64,000 bases of DNA, from positions 5,642,001 through 5,706,000 of the forward strand of contig NZ_JACCBT010000001.1 in NCBI RefSeq assembly GCF_013409045.1. The letters are read 5' to 3'. The notes under the pieces were generated by a model. The model ran no database searches, was not told the origin of the DNA, and saw only the letters and a program-made list of their open reading frames with translations. The position numbers were made by a program, and so were the translations under genes. The stretch comes from Actinomadura citrea (GTDB lineage: Bacteria > Actinomycetota > Actinomycetes > Streptosporangiales > Streptosporangiaceae). Shown here in pieces: positions 26,011 through 37,133 of the stretch. Every line of letters begins with the position of its first letter. Within the stretch, counting starts at the first letter, position 1.

Positions 26011-26802
26011 CTACTCCTTGACGGCCCCCGAGAGCATTCCTGCGATGAACTGGCGCTGCAGGAAGACATAGACGATCACGATGGGCGCGGCGATGATCAG
26101 CGCGCCCGCCATGAGCAGCGAGTAGTCGGTCTTGTGGGTGCCCTGGAAGAAGGACAGCCCGAGCGGCGCGGTGCGCAGCCCCTCGTCCGAGTTGACGATC
26201 ACCAGCGGGAGCAGGAACTCGTTCCAGGTCCACATGGTGGTCAGCAGCACCATGGTGAGGATGGCCGGGCGGCCGACCGGCACGAGCACGCGCCACAGCG
26301 TCGTCCAGCCGGACGCGCCGTCGATGCGCGCCGCCTCCAGCAGCGACCGGGGGACGCTGCGGAAGTAGGCGCGCATCCAGAACGTGCCGAACGCCACCGA
26401 CATGGCCACCTGCGGGAGGATGAGCCCGGCGTAGCTGTTGTCGAGCCCGGCCGACCTCAGGTCGAAGTACAGCGGGACCACGATGGCCTCGGTCGGGATC
26501 GTCAGCCCGGCCACGAACAGCAGGAACAGCGCGCCGGACCCGCGGAACCGCATGGTGCCGAGCGCGTAGCCCGCCATGATCGACAGCACCGCGGCCACGA
26601 CGACGGTGACGGTCGTGACGATGAAGCTGTTGCGCAGGTAGGTGGCGAAGTGTCCCTCGCGCCAGGCCGTGCCGAACGTGGACAGGTCCGCGTGCGGCAA
26701 CTGGAGCGCCTGCGCGACGACCCCGATCATCGGGAACACCGCGATGACCGAGAAGACGACCAGGATCGCGTGGTTGACGAACCGTTCCGCCCGGACGTTC
26801 AT
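26011..26802 (-). CDS. ABC sugar permease (MalG/LacG type)
   Basis: 263 residues with about six transmembrane helices. EAA loop LLEAARIDGASGWTTLWRVLVP. ATGA overlap with the other permease (26799-26802). Subunit of the importer in the amino-sugar-like operon. Confidence 0.93.
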   Translation of the reverse strand: MNVRAERFVNHAILVVFSVIAVFPMIGVVAQALQLPHADLSTFGTAWREGHFATYLRNSFIVTTVTVVVAAVLSIMAGYALGTMRFRGSGALFLLFVAGLTIPTEAIVVPLYFDLRSAGLDNSYAGLILPQVAMSVAFGTFWMRAYFRSVPRSLLEAARIDGASGWTTLWRVLVPVGRPAILTMVLLTTMWTWNEFLLPLVIVNSDEGLRTAPLGLSFFQGTHKTDYSLLMAGALIIAAPIVIVYVFLQRQFIAGMLSGAVKE

Positions 26803-27770
26803 GCGTCCTTCCCTTCCACGAGCCGCCGGACGCCGGCCGTGACGGCGAACGCCAGCACCGCCAGCGTGACGCCGATCGCGCAGCCGAGGCCGACCTCACC
26901 GGTGTTGAACGTGCGGTTGTAGACCTCGTAGGCGGGCACCTTCGTCGCGTCGCCCGGCCCGCCGGAGGTGGCCATGTAGATGAGGTCGAAGTTGCGGATC
27001 GCCATGATGGTCGTCAGCGTGAGCGCCACCGCCAGCTCCCGCCGCAGCCCCGGCAGGGTGACGGCGAAGAACTCGCGGACGGCTCCGGCGCCGTCGATCC
27101 GCGCGGCCTCGTACAGCTCCCGCGGGATCTTCTGCACCCCGGCGAGGAACAGCACCATCGCCAGGCCGATCCCCACCCACGTCCCGACGGCCCCGACCGC
27201 GGGCAGCGCGAAGGTGAAGTCGCCGAACCAGCCGCGCCGCCAGTCCGGCAGGCCGAGGGCGTGCAGCCAGCCGAGGACGGTGTTGACCGGCCCGTCGGTG
27301 GAGTACACCCACCGCCACGCCACGGCCACCGCGACCATCGCGACGACCTGCGGCAGGAACAGCACGGTCCGGAAGAACGTCAGGCCGCGGATCTTCGTCC
27401 GCGACATGGCGCCGACCAGGACGAACGCGATGCAGCACGGCAGCACGGAGTAGAACAGGATGAGGATGAGCAGATGCCCGAACGCGCCGCGCAGCGACGG
27501 GTCCGACCAGGTGGCGGTGTAGTTGGAGAACCCCGCCCACGTCGCCTCGCCCAAGCCGTCCCAGTGGTAGAGGGAGAACTGCGCTCCCCGCGCCAGCGGC
27601 CACAGCAGGAACGCCCCGTAGACCAGCAGGGCCGGCAGGGTGTAGAGCCAGCCGATCCGGCCGGGCTCCCCGGGTGATCCGGAGACGGGCCGGCCCTGCC
27701 GCCGTGCCGCGTGCGGGGCCGCTGCCTCGCGCCTGTGCCTTGAGGTCTTTCGCCGCGCGACGGTCGTCAT
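26799..27770 (-). CDS. ABC sugar permease (MalF/LacF type)
   Basis: 323 residues from ATG 27770, with AAGGAG upstream. A basic N-terminal tail of about 38 residues, then six transmembrane helices. EAA loop LYEAARIDGAGAVREFFAVTLP. Lies 89 bp after the binding-protein stop. No ATPase gene follows, so a shared ATPase must drive this transporter. Confidence 0.93.
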   Translation of the reverse strand: MTTVARRKTSRHRREAAAPHAARRQGRPVSGSPGEPGRIGWLYTLPALLVYGAFLLWPLARGAQFSLYHWDGLGEATWAGFSNYTATWSDPSLRGAFGHLLILILFYSVLPCCIAFVLVGAMSRTKIRGLTFFRTVLFLPQVVAMVAVAVAWRWVYSTDGPVNTVLGWLHALGLPDWRRGWFGDFTFALPAVGAVGTWVGIGLAMVLFLAGVQKIPRELYEAARIDGAGAVREFFAVTLPGLRRELAVALTLTTIMAIRNFDLIYMATSGGPGDATKVPAYEVYNRTFNTGEVGLGCAIGVTLAVLAFAVTAGVRRLVEGKDA

Positions 27771-27859
27771 GTGCGGGCTCCTTGGTCGTGCGTCCGGCGC
27801 CGTCCCGCCTCCGTCCGCGCCGCAGGCAAGGCGCGGACGGAAGCGGGCATGGCCGATCC

Positions 27860-29218
27860 CTACTTCTTCTTCTGGAAAGCGGAGTAGTCGTCCTGGGCCG
27901 CCTTCATGACCTCATCGGCCGGTTTGCGCCCGGCGATGAGCTCCTGCAGCGGTCCGCCGAACGCGTCGGTGAAGGTCGGCGTCGCGTAGTCGAGGTACGG
28001 GGTGATGCCGTCGTTCTTGCTCAGCTCGGCCCACGCCGTCGACACCTCCTTCAGCAGCGGCTCGGCCGGCTGCTTGGAGGGCGCGGCGAGCGCCGGCAGG
28101 TTGCCGGTCTCGACCGAGACGTCCATCGCCTCCGGGGAGGTGATGAAGTTGATGTAGGCGGCGGCGACGTCCGGGTGCTTGCTCTTGGCGGTGATCGACC
28201 AGGGCAGGCTCTCGCCGCCCATCGTCGCCGACGGCGCCCCGGCCTGCGCCGGGGGCGGCAGCATGAAGCCGACCTTGCCCTTCATCTTGTCGTTGAGCTC
28301 GGACGCCCACCACGTCCCGCCGAACATGAACACGCCGTCGCCCTTGGCGAAGTTGACGGGGGTGTCGTCCCACTTGACGGCGTTGGCGTCCTTGGTGAAG
28401 TACCCCTTCTTCGACCAGTCGCCGAGCCTCTGCGCCGCCTGGACGTTCGGGGCGTCCGTCCAGGAGCCGCCGCTGCCGAACACGAGCTTGCGGACGGCCT
28501 CCTTGTCGGCGGCGCCGTCCTGGAGGATGCCGTACAGCTGCATCGCGGGCAGCTTCTCCAGGTTGCCGAACGCGATCGGGACCTCGCCCTTGCCCTTGGC
28601 CGTGGCGAGCGCCTGGTCGAACTCCGCCCAGCTCTTCGGCGGCTGGACGCCGAGCTTGGCGAGCTTCTCCTTGTTGTAGTAGAGACCGACGATCTCGCCG
28701 TTCAGGGAGACGCCGTACAGGCTGCCGGACCCGATGAGCTTGCCGTCCTTGGTGACGCTGTTCAGGTCCGTCAGGCCCTTGGGGTAGCGCTTGCGCCACC
28801 CGTAGACCTGGTCGTAGGAGTCGAGCGGGAGGAGCATCCCGGCCTTGACGTACTGCGCCATGGACGCGTAGCCCTGGTTGGCCTCCACGACGTCGGGCGG
28901 GCTGCCGCCCGACAGCGCGAGCCGGAGCGTCTTCTGCAGGTCGCTGAACGACCGCGACACCCGCTTGATCTTCACGTTGGGGTACTTGGCCTCGAAGCGC
29001 TGGTTCAGCGCCTCGATCTGCTTCTTCTGCCCGCCCTGGACCTCCTGGTCCCAGACGGTCAGGGTCACGTTCCCGGCCTTGGCCACGTCGGTGCTCACCG
29101 CGGCGGGCGCCTTGGTCTCCGGCTCGTCGCCGGACGAGCCCGGGGCGCACGCCGCCGCGAGCACGGTCGCGAGGGCCGCGACCGCGGCGGCCGCCCCTCT
29201 CCTCGTCAGTGTCGGCAT
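27860..29218 (-). CDS. Sugar-binding lipoprotein of ABC importer
   Basis: 452 residues from ATG 29218; the long upstream open frame is an antisense-type artefact. Signal sequence with lipobox AAAC at about residue 24, then a glycine/serine linker. Family 1 solute-binding fold (VTLTVWDQE, YPNVKIKRV, PDVVEANQ, FGGTWWASEL). Between the PfkB kinase and permease genes of the same operon. Confidence 0.93.
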   Translation of the reverse strand: MPTLTRRGAAAAVAALATVLAAACAPGSSGDEPETKAPAAVSTDVAKAGNVTLTVWDQEVQGGQKKQIEALNQRFEAKYPNVKIKRVSRSFSDLQKTLRLALSGGSPPDVVEANQGYASMAQYVKAGMLLPLDSYDQVYGWRKRYPKGLTDLNSVTKDGKLIGSGSLYGVSLNGEIVGLYYNKEKLAKLGVQPPKSWAEFDQALATAKGKGEVPIAFGNLEKLPAMQLYGILQDGAADKEAVRKLVFGSGGSWTDAPNVQAAQRLGDWSKKGYFTKDANAVKWDDTPVNFAKGDGVFMFGGTWWASELNDKMKGKVGFMLPPPAQAGAPSATMGGESLPWSITAKSKHPDVAAAYINFITSPEAMDVSVETGNLPALAAPSKQPAEPLLKEVSTAWAELSKNDGITPYLDYATPTFTDAFGGPLQELIAGRKPADEVMKAAQDDYSAFQKKK

Positions 29219-29277
29219 TCCTACGGCTCCCTCTTGCTCTCTGTCCTGCTGCGTCCGCGCCGGTCGGGGACGGCGCG

Positions 29278-30474
29278 CTAGTGGTCGGCCCGAAGGGTGG
29301 GCTCGGCCCGGACGACGGTGTCGGTCGCCGAGTCGGGGATGAAGTCGACGACGAAGGCGTACGGTTCGAGGACGGACTCGGGCACCTCGCCGGACTCGCC
29401 GAACGCGGCGATCTCCCCCCAGCACGGTGCGCCGAGCGAGCCGCTGCGGTGCCGGACCGACAGGCCCGCGCACAGGTTGGCGAACCGCAGCCGCTCCAGA
29501 AGCGGGAGGCCGGCGAGCGTCCCGAACAGGAACCCCGCGCCGAACACGTCGCCGGCGCCGGTCGCGTCGAGCGGCCGCACCGGCAGCGCGTCGGTCTCGG
29601 CGACCTCGCCGGTCGCCGAGTCGATCGCGATGGCGCCCGCGCCGCCGCGCTTGACGACGACGACCGGGACCCGCTCGGAGAGGACGCGGGCCGCGTCCTC
29701 CGGTGTGCTCGTGCGGGTGTAGGCCATGGCCTCCACGGCGTTGGGCAGGAACACGTCCACGTGCTCCAGCCGGTCGAGGACCTCGCTGGACCACGTCTCG
29801 GTGGCGTCCCAGCCGATGTCGGCGAACACCGCGGCGCCCGCCCGCCGCATCTCCTTCGCCCAGCCCGGCACCGGATGCTCGATGTCGACGAAACAGGCGC
29901 GTGCGGCCGGCGGCGGGGAGCCGAGCACCGCCTCCGCGTCGCCCGTCTCGCCCGGGTCGAGGTCCGGCAGGGGCCTGGCGTAGGTGACCATGCTGCGGTC
30001 GGAGTCGTAGGCCAGCGACACCGTGACCGGGGTGGGCCAGTTCTTGATGCGGCGGGAGTGCCCGAGGTCGATGCCCTCCTGCTCGGCGAGCGTCCGCCAC
30101 AGGTAGGAGCCGAACATGTCGTCGCCGAACGGGGCCGCGAGCCCGACCCGCAGGCCGAGCCGGCTCATCGCCACCGCGATGTTGGCGGCGCCGCCGGGCG
30201 CCGAGCCGAGGCCCTCGGTGAACATCTCGGTCCCGGGCGGCGGCAGCCCCGGCAGCCCGGTGAAGATCATGTCCATGAAGACCTGGCCGCTCAGGAAGAC
30301 GTCCAGCCCGGGCGCCGGGCCCGGGTCGTCCCCGCCGCGCAGCAGGTCGCCCGCCGGGACCCGTTCGGTGCACGGGTCGGCCATGGAGGGTTCGGGCGGC
30401 TGCCCGGGGGCCGCGGCGCCGCCGGGCGCGGGGCGGTCCACCGGCAGGCTCCCGTCCAGGATTTCCACTGTCAT
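29278..30474 (-). CDS. PfkB-family sugar kinase
   Basis: 398 residues, ATGA-coupled to the GH4 gene. A 55-residue proline-rich N-terminal extension precedes the ribokinase fold (GQVFMDMIF, then GSAPGGAANIAVAMSRLG). The ATP-site signature DATGAGDVFGAGF is intact with the catalytic aspartate of GAGD. Role: phosphorylates a sugar brought in by the adjacent importer. The GH4 partner needs phosphorylated or oxidisable glycosides, so this kinase may act on the disaccharide or the released amino sugar. Substrate unproven. Confidence 0.88.
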   Translation of the reverse strand: MTVEILDGSLPVDRPAPGGAAAPGQPPEPSMADPCTERVPAGDLLRGGDDPGPAPGLDVFLSGQVFMDMIFTGLPGLPPPGTEMFTEGLGSAPGGAANIAVAMSRLGLRVGLAAPFGDDMFGSYLWRTLAEQEGIDLGHSRRIKNWPTPVTVSLAYDSDRSMVTYARPLPDLDPGETGDAEAVLGSPPPAARACFVDIEHPVPGWAKEMRRAGAAVFADIGWDATETWSSEVLDRLEHVDVFLPNAVEAMAYTRTSTPEDAARVLSERVPVVVVKRGGAGAIAIDSATGEVAETDALPVRPLDATGAGDVFGAGFLFGTLAGLPLLERLRFANLCAGLSVRHRSGSLGAPCWGEIAAFGESGEVPESVLEPYAFVVDFIPDSATDTVVRAEPTLRADH

Positions 30475-31841
30475 GACGACTCCTCACGGGAGAAGACGGC
30501 GGCGACCTCGGGGATCCGGTCGATGTAGCCGTCGAGCAGCAGCCGGCCGATCCGCGCCGAGTCGACCAGGGGGTGCAGGGCGAAGGCCTTGGCGGCCTCG
30601 GTCCGCGAGCCGGTCACGGCCGCGCCGACGGTCAGCCGCTCGACGGCCTTGACCTGCTGCATTAGCCCGGCCTGGTGCAGGTCGGGCTGGTCGAGGGGAA
30701 GCGGGTGGACGCCGCCGGCGTCGACGGTGACGGGCACCTCGACGACCGCGTCCGGCGGCAGCGCGGTGACGGTCGCGCCGTTCCGCACGTTGAGGATCAT
30801 GGTGGCGGGCTCGTCGCGGCTGATCGCGGCCATCACGTTCAGCGCGACCCGGGCGTAGCCCTCCTCGGCGGGGTCGACGCCGGAGTGGTCGTCGAGCGCC
30901 TCGCCGGTCCGGGCGCCCTTCATCTCGGCCATGTAGCTCGCGCTGCGGGAGGCGACCGTCTCGCGCCACAGCTCCATGGCCGCGCCGGCAGAGGCCGCCG
31001 CGATCCGCTCGTAGAACGCCTCCTGCTGCTTGAGCAGGAACTCGCCGCGCGTCTGCGGGGCGTCCAGGGTGGCGCGGACCGCCTCCCGGTTGAAGTAGTA
31101 GTAGTACAGGTACTCGTTGGGGATCAGGCCGAGGTCGCGCAGCCACTCGCGGCCGAAGACCACGCCCTCCTCCAGCGTCCCGAGCAGGTCGTCGTCGGCC
31201 AGCAGGCGGGGCAGGACGTCCACGCCGTCGTGCAGGATGCGGCGCATCCAGCCGAGGTGGTTCAGGCCGACGTAGTCGAGCCGGATCCGGTCCGGGTCCA
31301 GGCCGAGCGCGGCGGCCACCCGCATGCCGAGGCCGGACGGGGTGTCGCAGATGCCGAGCACCCGGTCGCCGAGCACGCCCTGCATCGCCTCGGTGATCAT
31401 CCCGGCCGGGTTGGTGAAGTTGATGACGTAGGCGTCCGGCGCGAGCGCCTTCACGCGATGCGCGATGTCGAGCATCACGGGGATGGTGCGCAGCCCGTAG
31501 GCGATCCCGCCGGGGCCGGTGGTCTCCTGTCCGAGCACGTTCAGGTCCAGCGCCACGCGCTCGTCGCACACCCGTCCCCGCAGGCCGCCCACCCGGACGG
31601 CGGCGAAGACGAAGTCGGCGCCCTCCAGCGCCTCGTCGAGCCCGGTGCTGGTGAACACGCGCGGGGCGTCCTCCGCTCCGGCGGCGAGCGCCGCGAGGAC
31701 CTCGGCCATGCCGGCCAGGCGGCCGGCGTCGGAGTCCTGCAGCCAGACCTCCTCGATGCGCGGGGAGCCGGGGTCGCGCAGCAGGGCCTGGTACACGTAG
31801 GGCACCCGGAACCCGCCACCGCCGAGAATGGCCAGCTTCAT
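30471..31841 (-). CDS. GH4 NAD- and metal-dependent glycosidase (6-phospho-beta-glucosidase-like)
   Basis: 456 residues from ATG 31841, overlapping the regulator stop (ATGA). N-terminal Rossmann motif LAILGGGGFRVP. NFTNPAGMITEA, the metal-ligand cysteine in GICDTPSGLGMR and the metal-ligand histidine in GLNHLGW are all present. GH4 enzymes use a transient 3-oxidation with NAD+ and a divalent metal. The CDTP variant is closer to 6-phospho-beta-glucosidases than to alpha-galactosidases (CHSV) or alpha-glucosidases, but specificity cannot be fixed from sequence alone. Confidence 0.88.
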   Translation of the reverse strand: MKLAILGGGGFRVPYVYQALLRDPGSPRIEEVWLQDSDAGRLAGMAEVLAALAAGAEDAPRVFTSTGLDEALEGADFVFAAVRVGGLRGRVCDERVALDLNVLGQETTGPGGIAYGLRTIPVMLDIAHRVKALAPDAYVINFTNPAGMITEAMQGVLGDRVLGICDTPSGLGMRVAAALGLDPDRIRLDYVGLNHLGWMRRILHDGVDVLPRLLADDDLLGTLEEGVVFGREWLRDLGLIPNEYLYYYYFNREAVRATLDAPQTRGEFLLKQQEAFYERIAAASAGAAMELWRETVASRSASYMAEMKGARTGEALDDHSGVDPAEEGYARVALNVMAAISRDEPATMILNVRNGATVTALPPDAVVEVPVTVDAGGVHPLPLDQPDLHQAGLMQQVKAVERLTVGAAVTGSRTEAAKAFALHPLVDSARIGRLLLDGYIDRIPEVAAVFSREESS

Positions 31842-32629
31842 GCGATGTACACCTTCCCGCCCGCCTCGCGGCAGACCTCCAGAGTCCGGGGGTCGGCCCC
31901 GGCCGTCGTGACCAGCGCGTCGACACGGTCGATCGAGCACACGCGCAGCGAGCCGGTACCGGGGAACTTGGCCTCGGAGGCGACCAGCACCACCCGGTCC
32001 GCCGACTCCAGCATCGCCTGCTTGATCGGCGTCTCGACCTCCATGTCGTCCATGACGTGGCCGTCCGGCCGCACCCCGGTGCAGCTCAGGAACACCAGGT
32101 CGGCGCGGACCTGGCGGAGCGCGGTCTCGGTGAGCGAGCCGACGAGCGAGAGGTAGTTGCGCCGCACGACGCCGCCGAGCAGGCACAGCCGGACGGCGTC
32201 GTCGTCGCGCAGCTCGTCCAGCACGGCCAGGTTGGCCGTGATCACCGTGACCGGCCGGCCGCGCAGGTGCCGGGCGAGGAGCCGGGTGCTGGTGCCGATG
32301 TCGAGGACCACGACCATGTCGTCCTCCACCAGCTCCGCCGCCCGCTCGGCGACCGCCGCCTTCTCGGCGCTGTCGTGCTCGGCCGACGCCGCGAAGGAGA
32401 TCTCCGGCGCCGCCGGGCGCGGGGACAGCGCCGCTCCCCCGTAGGTGCGCATCAGCTCGCCGTTGCGGTCGAGCACGTCGAGGTCGCGGCGGATCGTGGA
32501 CTCGCTGACCTGAAGGGTCTCGGCCAGCTCCCGGACGGAGGCGGCGCCCTTGGCACGCAGGGACGACACGATCTGCGCCCGTCGGATGCTCGATGTCACG
32601 CGGTGGAAGGTAACACCGCTGCTCGACAT
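31838..32629 (-). CDS. DeoR-family regulator of the sugar operon
   Basis: 263 residues from ATG 32629; GTG 32599 is an alternative. N-terminal HTH (VRELAETLQVSESTIRRDLDVLDRNGELMRTYGGA) is the classic DeoR signature, followed by the phosphosugar-sensing DeoRC domain (DIGTSTRLLARHL, LLGGVVRRNYLSLVG). First gene of the operon reaching 23301. Likely autoregulated through the tandem repeat that overlaps its start. Confidence 0.92.
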   Translation of the reverse strand: MSSSGVTFHRVTSSIRRAQIVSSLRAKGAASVRELAETLQVSESTIRRDLDVLDRNGELMRTYGGAALSPRPAAPEISFAASAEHDSAEKAAVAERAAELVEDDMVVVLDIGTSTRLLARHLRGRPVTVITANLAVLDELRDDDAVRLCLLGGVVRRNYLSLVGSLTETALRQVRADLVFLSCTGVRPDGHVMDDMEVETPIKQAMLESADRVVLVASEAKFPGTGSLRVCSIDRVDALVTTAGADPRTLEVCREAGGKVYIA

Positions 32630-32669
32630 CCGTCATCACCCTGGCGGAAACCTGCTCGAAGTCCGTCAT
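32621..32669 (-). promoter_or_regulatory. Tandem 16-bp direct repeat at the deoR start, candidate operator
   Basis: GCTCGACATCCGTCAT (32621-32636) and GCTCGAAGTCCGTCAT (32654-32669) differ at two positions and are 33 bp apart, about three helical turns. The first copy overlaps the start codon of the DeoR gene. DeoR proteins often bind spaced direct repeats. Between here and the divergent gene at 32922 there is only an ATCATGAT palindrome (32854-32861) in an AT-rich patch. Confidence 0.55.
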
Positions 32670-32921
32670 TCGCTTCTCTGACGTGCGCGGACACGGTCAG
32701 GACGGTGGTGAAGTCAGCGGGCGCTGTCGAGGGCTCGGAACGTTCCATAGACGGTACGGGCGGAGGGTCCGCAGGCCGCCGCGCGGGCTGTCAGGACGGA
32801 AGGTCAAACCAGCACAAAGAGGACCCTTGACGACCACATAATTCCGACCTTAAATCATGATGTGAAATAACGCGCGTGTTCTGAGGGCCCCCGCTCACCC
32901 ACCCACGCGAAGGAGATGCGC

Positions 32922-35099
<2,178 letters not shown>

Positions 35100-35111
35100 C
35101 CCACTCTGGCG

Positions 35112-35147
35112 TCCCTGCGGGCCCGCCTCCGGGCGGGCCTGCAGGGA
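35112..35147 (+). terminator. Strong hairpin terminator after the beta-helix gene
   Basis: TCCCTGC plus GGCCCGCC pair with GGCGGGCC plus GCAGGGA (16 bp including one G-U), 13 bp past the stop at 35099. The gene-free stretch 35100-35397 also holds the inverted repeat at 35312; nothing else recognisable. Confidence 0.75.
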
Positions 35148-35311
35148 GCCCGCGCCCCCCTCCTCGTCGCCGTCGGCTGGTGATCCGAGGATCAGAGGTG
35201 GCCGACGAGGTCGGGGCGGCATGTACGGACCCGCCTCGCGGCGCGAAGACGAACAGGGTGGTCGGGACGCCGCTGCCGTAGGCGGCGTACTCCGGTCACG
35301 GATTGCCCTTC

Positions 35312-35343
35312 CATGCTCATACAAGAAGGATGAGCATGTTTTT
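35312..35343 (+). promoter_or_regulatory. Perfect 9-bp inverted repeat followed by T-run: operator or terminator/attenuator
   Basis: CATGCTCAT-ACAAGAAGG-ATGAGCATG (35312-35338), then TTTTT. In an AT-rich patch 55 bp upstream of the secreted TIM-barrel gene. The core TGAGCAT recurs at 37091-37097 upstream of the SIS gene, which argues for a shared regulator. The T-run makes an attenuator equally possible. Confidence 0.6.
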
Positions 35344-35397
35344 CGAACGGAAACGCGCATGTGGAAGCGCGGAGGGCGAAGGGCCGGGAGGCCGGGC

Positions 35398-37053
35398 GTG
35401 AAAAGGGTCGTGGCGGTTCTCGCCGGGCTGCTGGTCCTGTCGACCGTGGCGGGCGCCGCGCCGACGAGCGCGGTGTCCGGCGGCGTGCGGGTGCGGCCGG
35501 GCGATGACTGGACGCTGCCGGGCTGGGTCCGTCCGTCGGCGAACTCGGGGCTGTTCTCCGAGACGGCCGCCCCGGAGTTCGGCGTCGACACGCGCAGCCT
35601 GGACCTGAGCTGGCGCCAGCTCCAGCCCGACGGCCCAGGGACGCTGGACACCCGCACCGCCGGCCTCGCCCAGGACATGGGCTTCCCGCCACTCAGCCGA
35701 CAGCTCGCGGACCGGCGGCCCTTCTGGGTGCGCATCTTCGCCAGCGGTTCGCGGTGGGCGCCCGCATGGGTGGCGGACGAGTGCGGCGTCGAGCCGCTCG
35801 GCCCCGACTACGACGGGCAGTACCACCTGCCCCTCTGGAACGAGTGCGTGTGGGGACGGCTGCTCGCGCTCTACCGGAGGGTCTTCGTCGACGAGGGCCT
35901 GCGCGCGGACCCGCGGCTGCGGCTCGTCTACGTCCCGGGCGCGTTCACGTGGGCGGAGTACGACTACGACATGGTCGGCAAGGCGGCCGAGCAGGGGCTG
36001 ACGTTCGAGGAGTACCGGTCGTGGTACCGGCACGCCTGGCGGGATCTGACCGCCCTCTTCGGGCCCTACAGCACCAAGCTCGTGTTCACCGGCGAGGACT
36101 ATCCGTGGGGGCCGTGGGGGTCGAAGACGGACCTGTTCGCCAAGCAGGCCGTCGACGCGGGGCTCGGCATCCGGACGGGCATCACCGAGGTGTTCGACTT
36201 CCATCTGAGCGAGGCTCCGTCCTACGGCAGCCGCATCGAGCCCGACGGGCACATGACGGTGGACGAGTCCCTGCCCGTCCATGACGGACGGCATGTCGCC
36301 GCCACCGAGAACGAGTGCTTCAACGACTGCGGTTACCGCACGGACGAGCCGTACTACGCCGTCCGGCAGGCGAACCTCAAGGCGCTGCAACTGCGGACGA
36401 ACTGGGTCTACGTGGTGCCGGGCCCGTCCTACATGAAGCAGTATCCGCAGCATTGGAGATGGGTGCGGCTGAGCATCGGCAAGACCGCCTCCGATTCACC
36501 GGACGCGTGGGCCGCGCTACGCGATGCCGAGGACACCTACTGGAAGAACGCGACGGGGCCTTTCACCGGCGCCCGTCAGTGGCCCGGGCGCCCGTGGGTG
36601 CGCAACCTCGAACGCTGGCTCGTGCAGCGGGACGCCGGTCCGGACGGCAGGGCCCGCCGCTCCACCGCCGACGTCCACAGCGGTGTTCTCGGACCGGAGA
36701 ACGGCACCGCCTACGAGGGACTGCGCACCGACCGCGCGAAGGGGCAGACGTCCCTGTACTTCGATCTCGACGACCGGTTCCTGCGCGGGCGGCACGAGCC
36801 GGTGCAGATCAAGGTGACGTACCGGGACGCGGGCGGGGGCGACTGGTGGGTCGAGCACCAGGGCGGACGCTCGCCGGCGGTGCGCCGCACGGGCGACGGG
36901 GCGTGGAAGACCGCGACGTTCCGGCTCCCCCGGCCCGCGTTCGCGAACCGCCTCAGCGGCGGCACCGACTTCCGGATCGCGACGGGCCCCGGCGGCGACC
37001 TGGACGTGCGCTTCGTCCGGGTGGTGCGGGTGCAGCCCCCCGCACGTTCATGA
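35398..37053 (+). CDS. Secreted TIM-barrel-like protein, probable glycoside hydrolase of unknown family
   Basis: 551 residues from GTG 35398 (GGGAGG six bases upstream); ATG 35359 is possible but lacks a ribosome-binding site. Signal peptide to about residue 25 (GAAPTSA). The middle has barrel-like segments with acidic residues that could be catalytic (LVFTGEDYPWGPWG, ITEVFDFHLSE, HVAATENECF). The last ~120 residues form a beta-sandwich (SLYFDLDDRF, QIKVTYRDAGGGDWW), probably carbohydrate-binding. I do not recognise a named family. Part of the sugar locus. Confidence 0.7.
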   Translation: MKRVVAVLAGLLVLSTVAGAAPTSAVSGGVRVRPGDDWTLPGWVRPSANSGLFSETAAPEFGVDTRSLDLSWRQLQPDGPGTLDTRTAGLAQDMGFPPLSRQLADRRPFWVRIFASGSRWAPAWVADECGVEPLGPDYDGQYHLPLWNECVWGRLLALYRRVFVDEGLRADPRLRLVYVPGAFTWAEYDYDMVGKAAEQGLTFEEYRSWYRHAWRDLTALFGPYSTKLVFTGEDYPWGPWGSKTDLFAKQAVDAGLGIRTGITEVFDFHLSEAPSYGSRIEPDGHMTVDESLPVHDGRHVAATENECFNDCGYRTDEPYYAVRQANLKALQLRTNWVYVVPGPSYMKQYPQHWRWVRLSIGKTASDSPDAWAALRDAEDTYWKNATGPFTGARQWPGRPWVRNLERWLVQRDAGPDGRARRSTADVHSGVLGPENGTAYEGLRTDRAKGQTSLYFDLDDRFLRGRHEPVQIKVTYRDAGGGDWWVEHQGGRSPAVRRTGDGAWKTATFRLPRPAFANRLSGGTDFRIATGPGGDLDVRFVRVVRVQPPARS

Positions 37054-37059
37054 TGTTTT

Positions 37060-37097
37060 CTGCTCTTTACTCTTCTGTTTCGAGCAGTAGTGAGCAT
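37060..37097 (+). promoter_or_regulatory. AT-rich control region with inverted repeats upstream of the SIS operon
   Basis: CTGCTC (37060-37065) and GAGCAG (37082-37087) form an inverted repeat with a 16-bp spacer, followed by TGAGCAT (37091-37097). The last element matches the arms of the repeat at 35312-35338. It precedes the strong ribosome-binding site (GGGAGGGG) of the SIS gene. Confidence 0.5.
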
Positions 37098-37133
37098 AAA
37101 GTCTCAGAACAGATCGAACTCCGGGAGGGGCTC

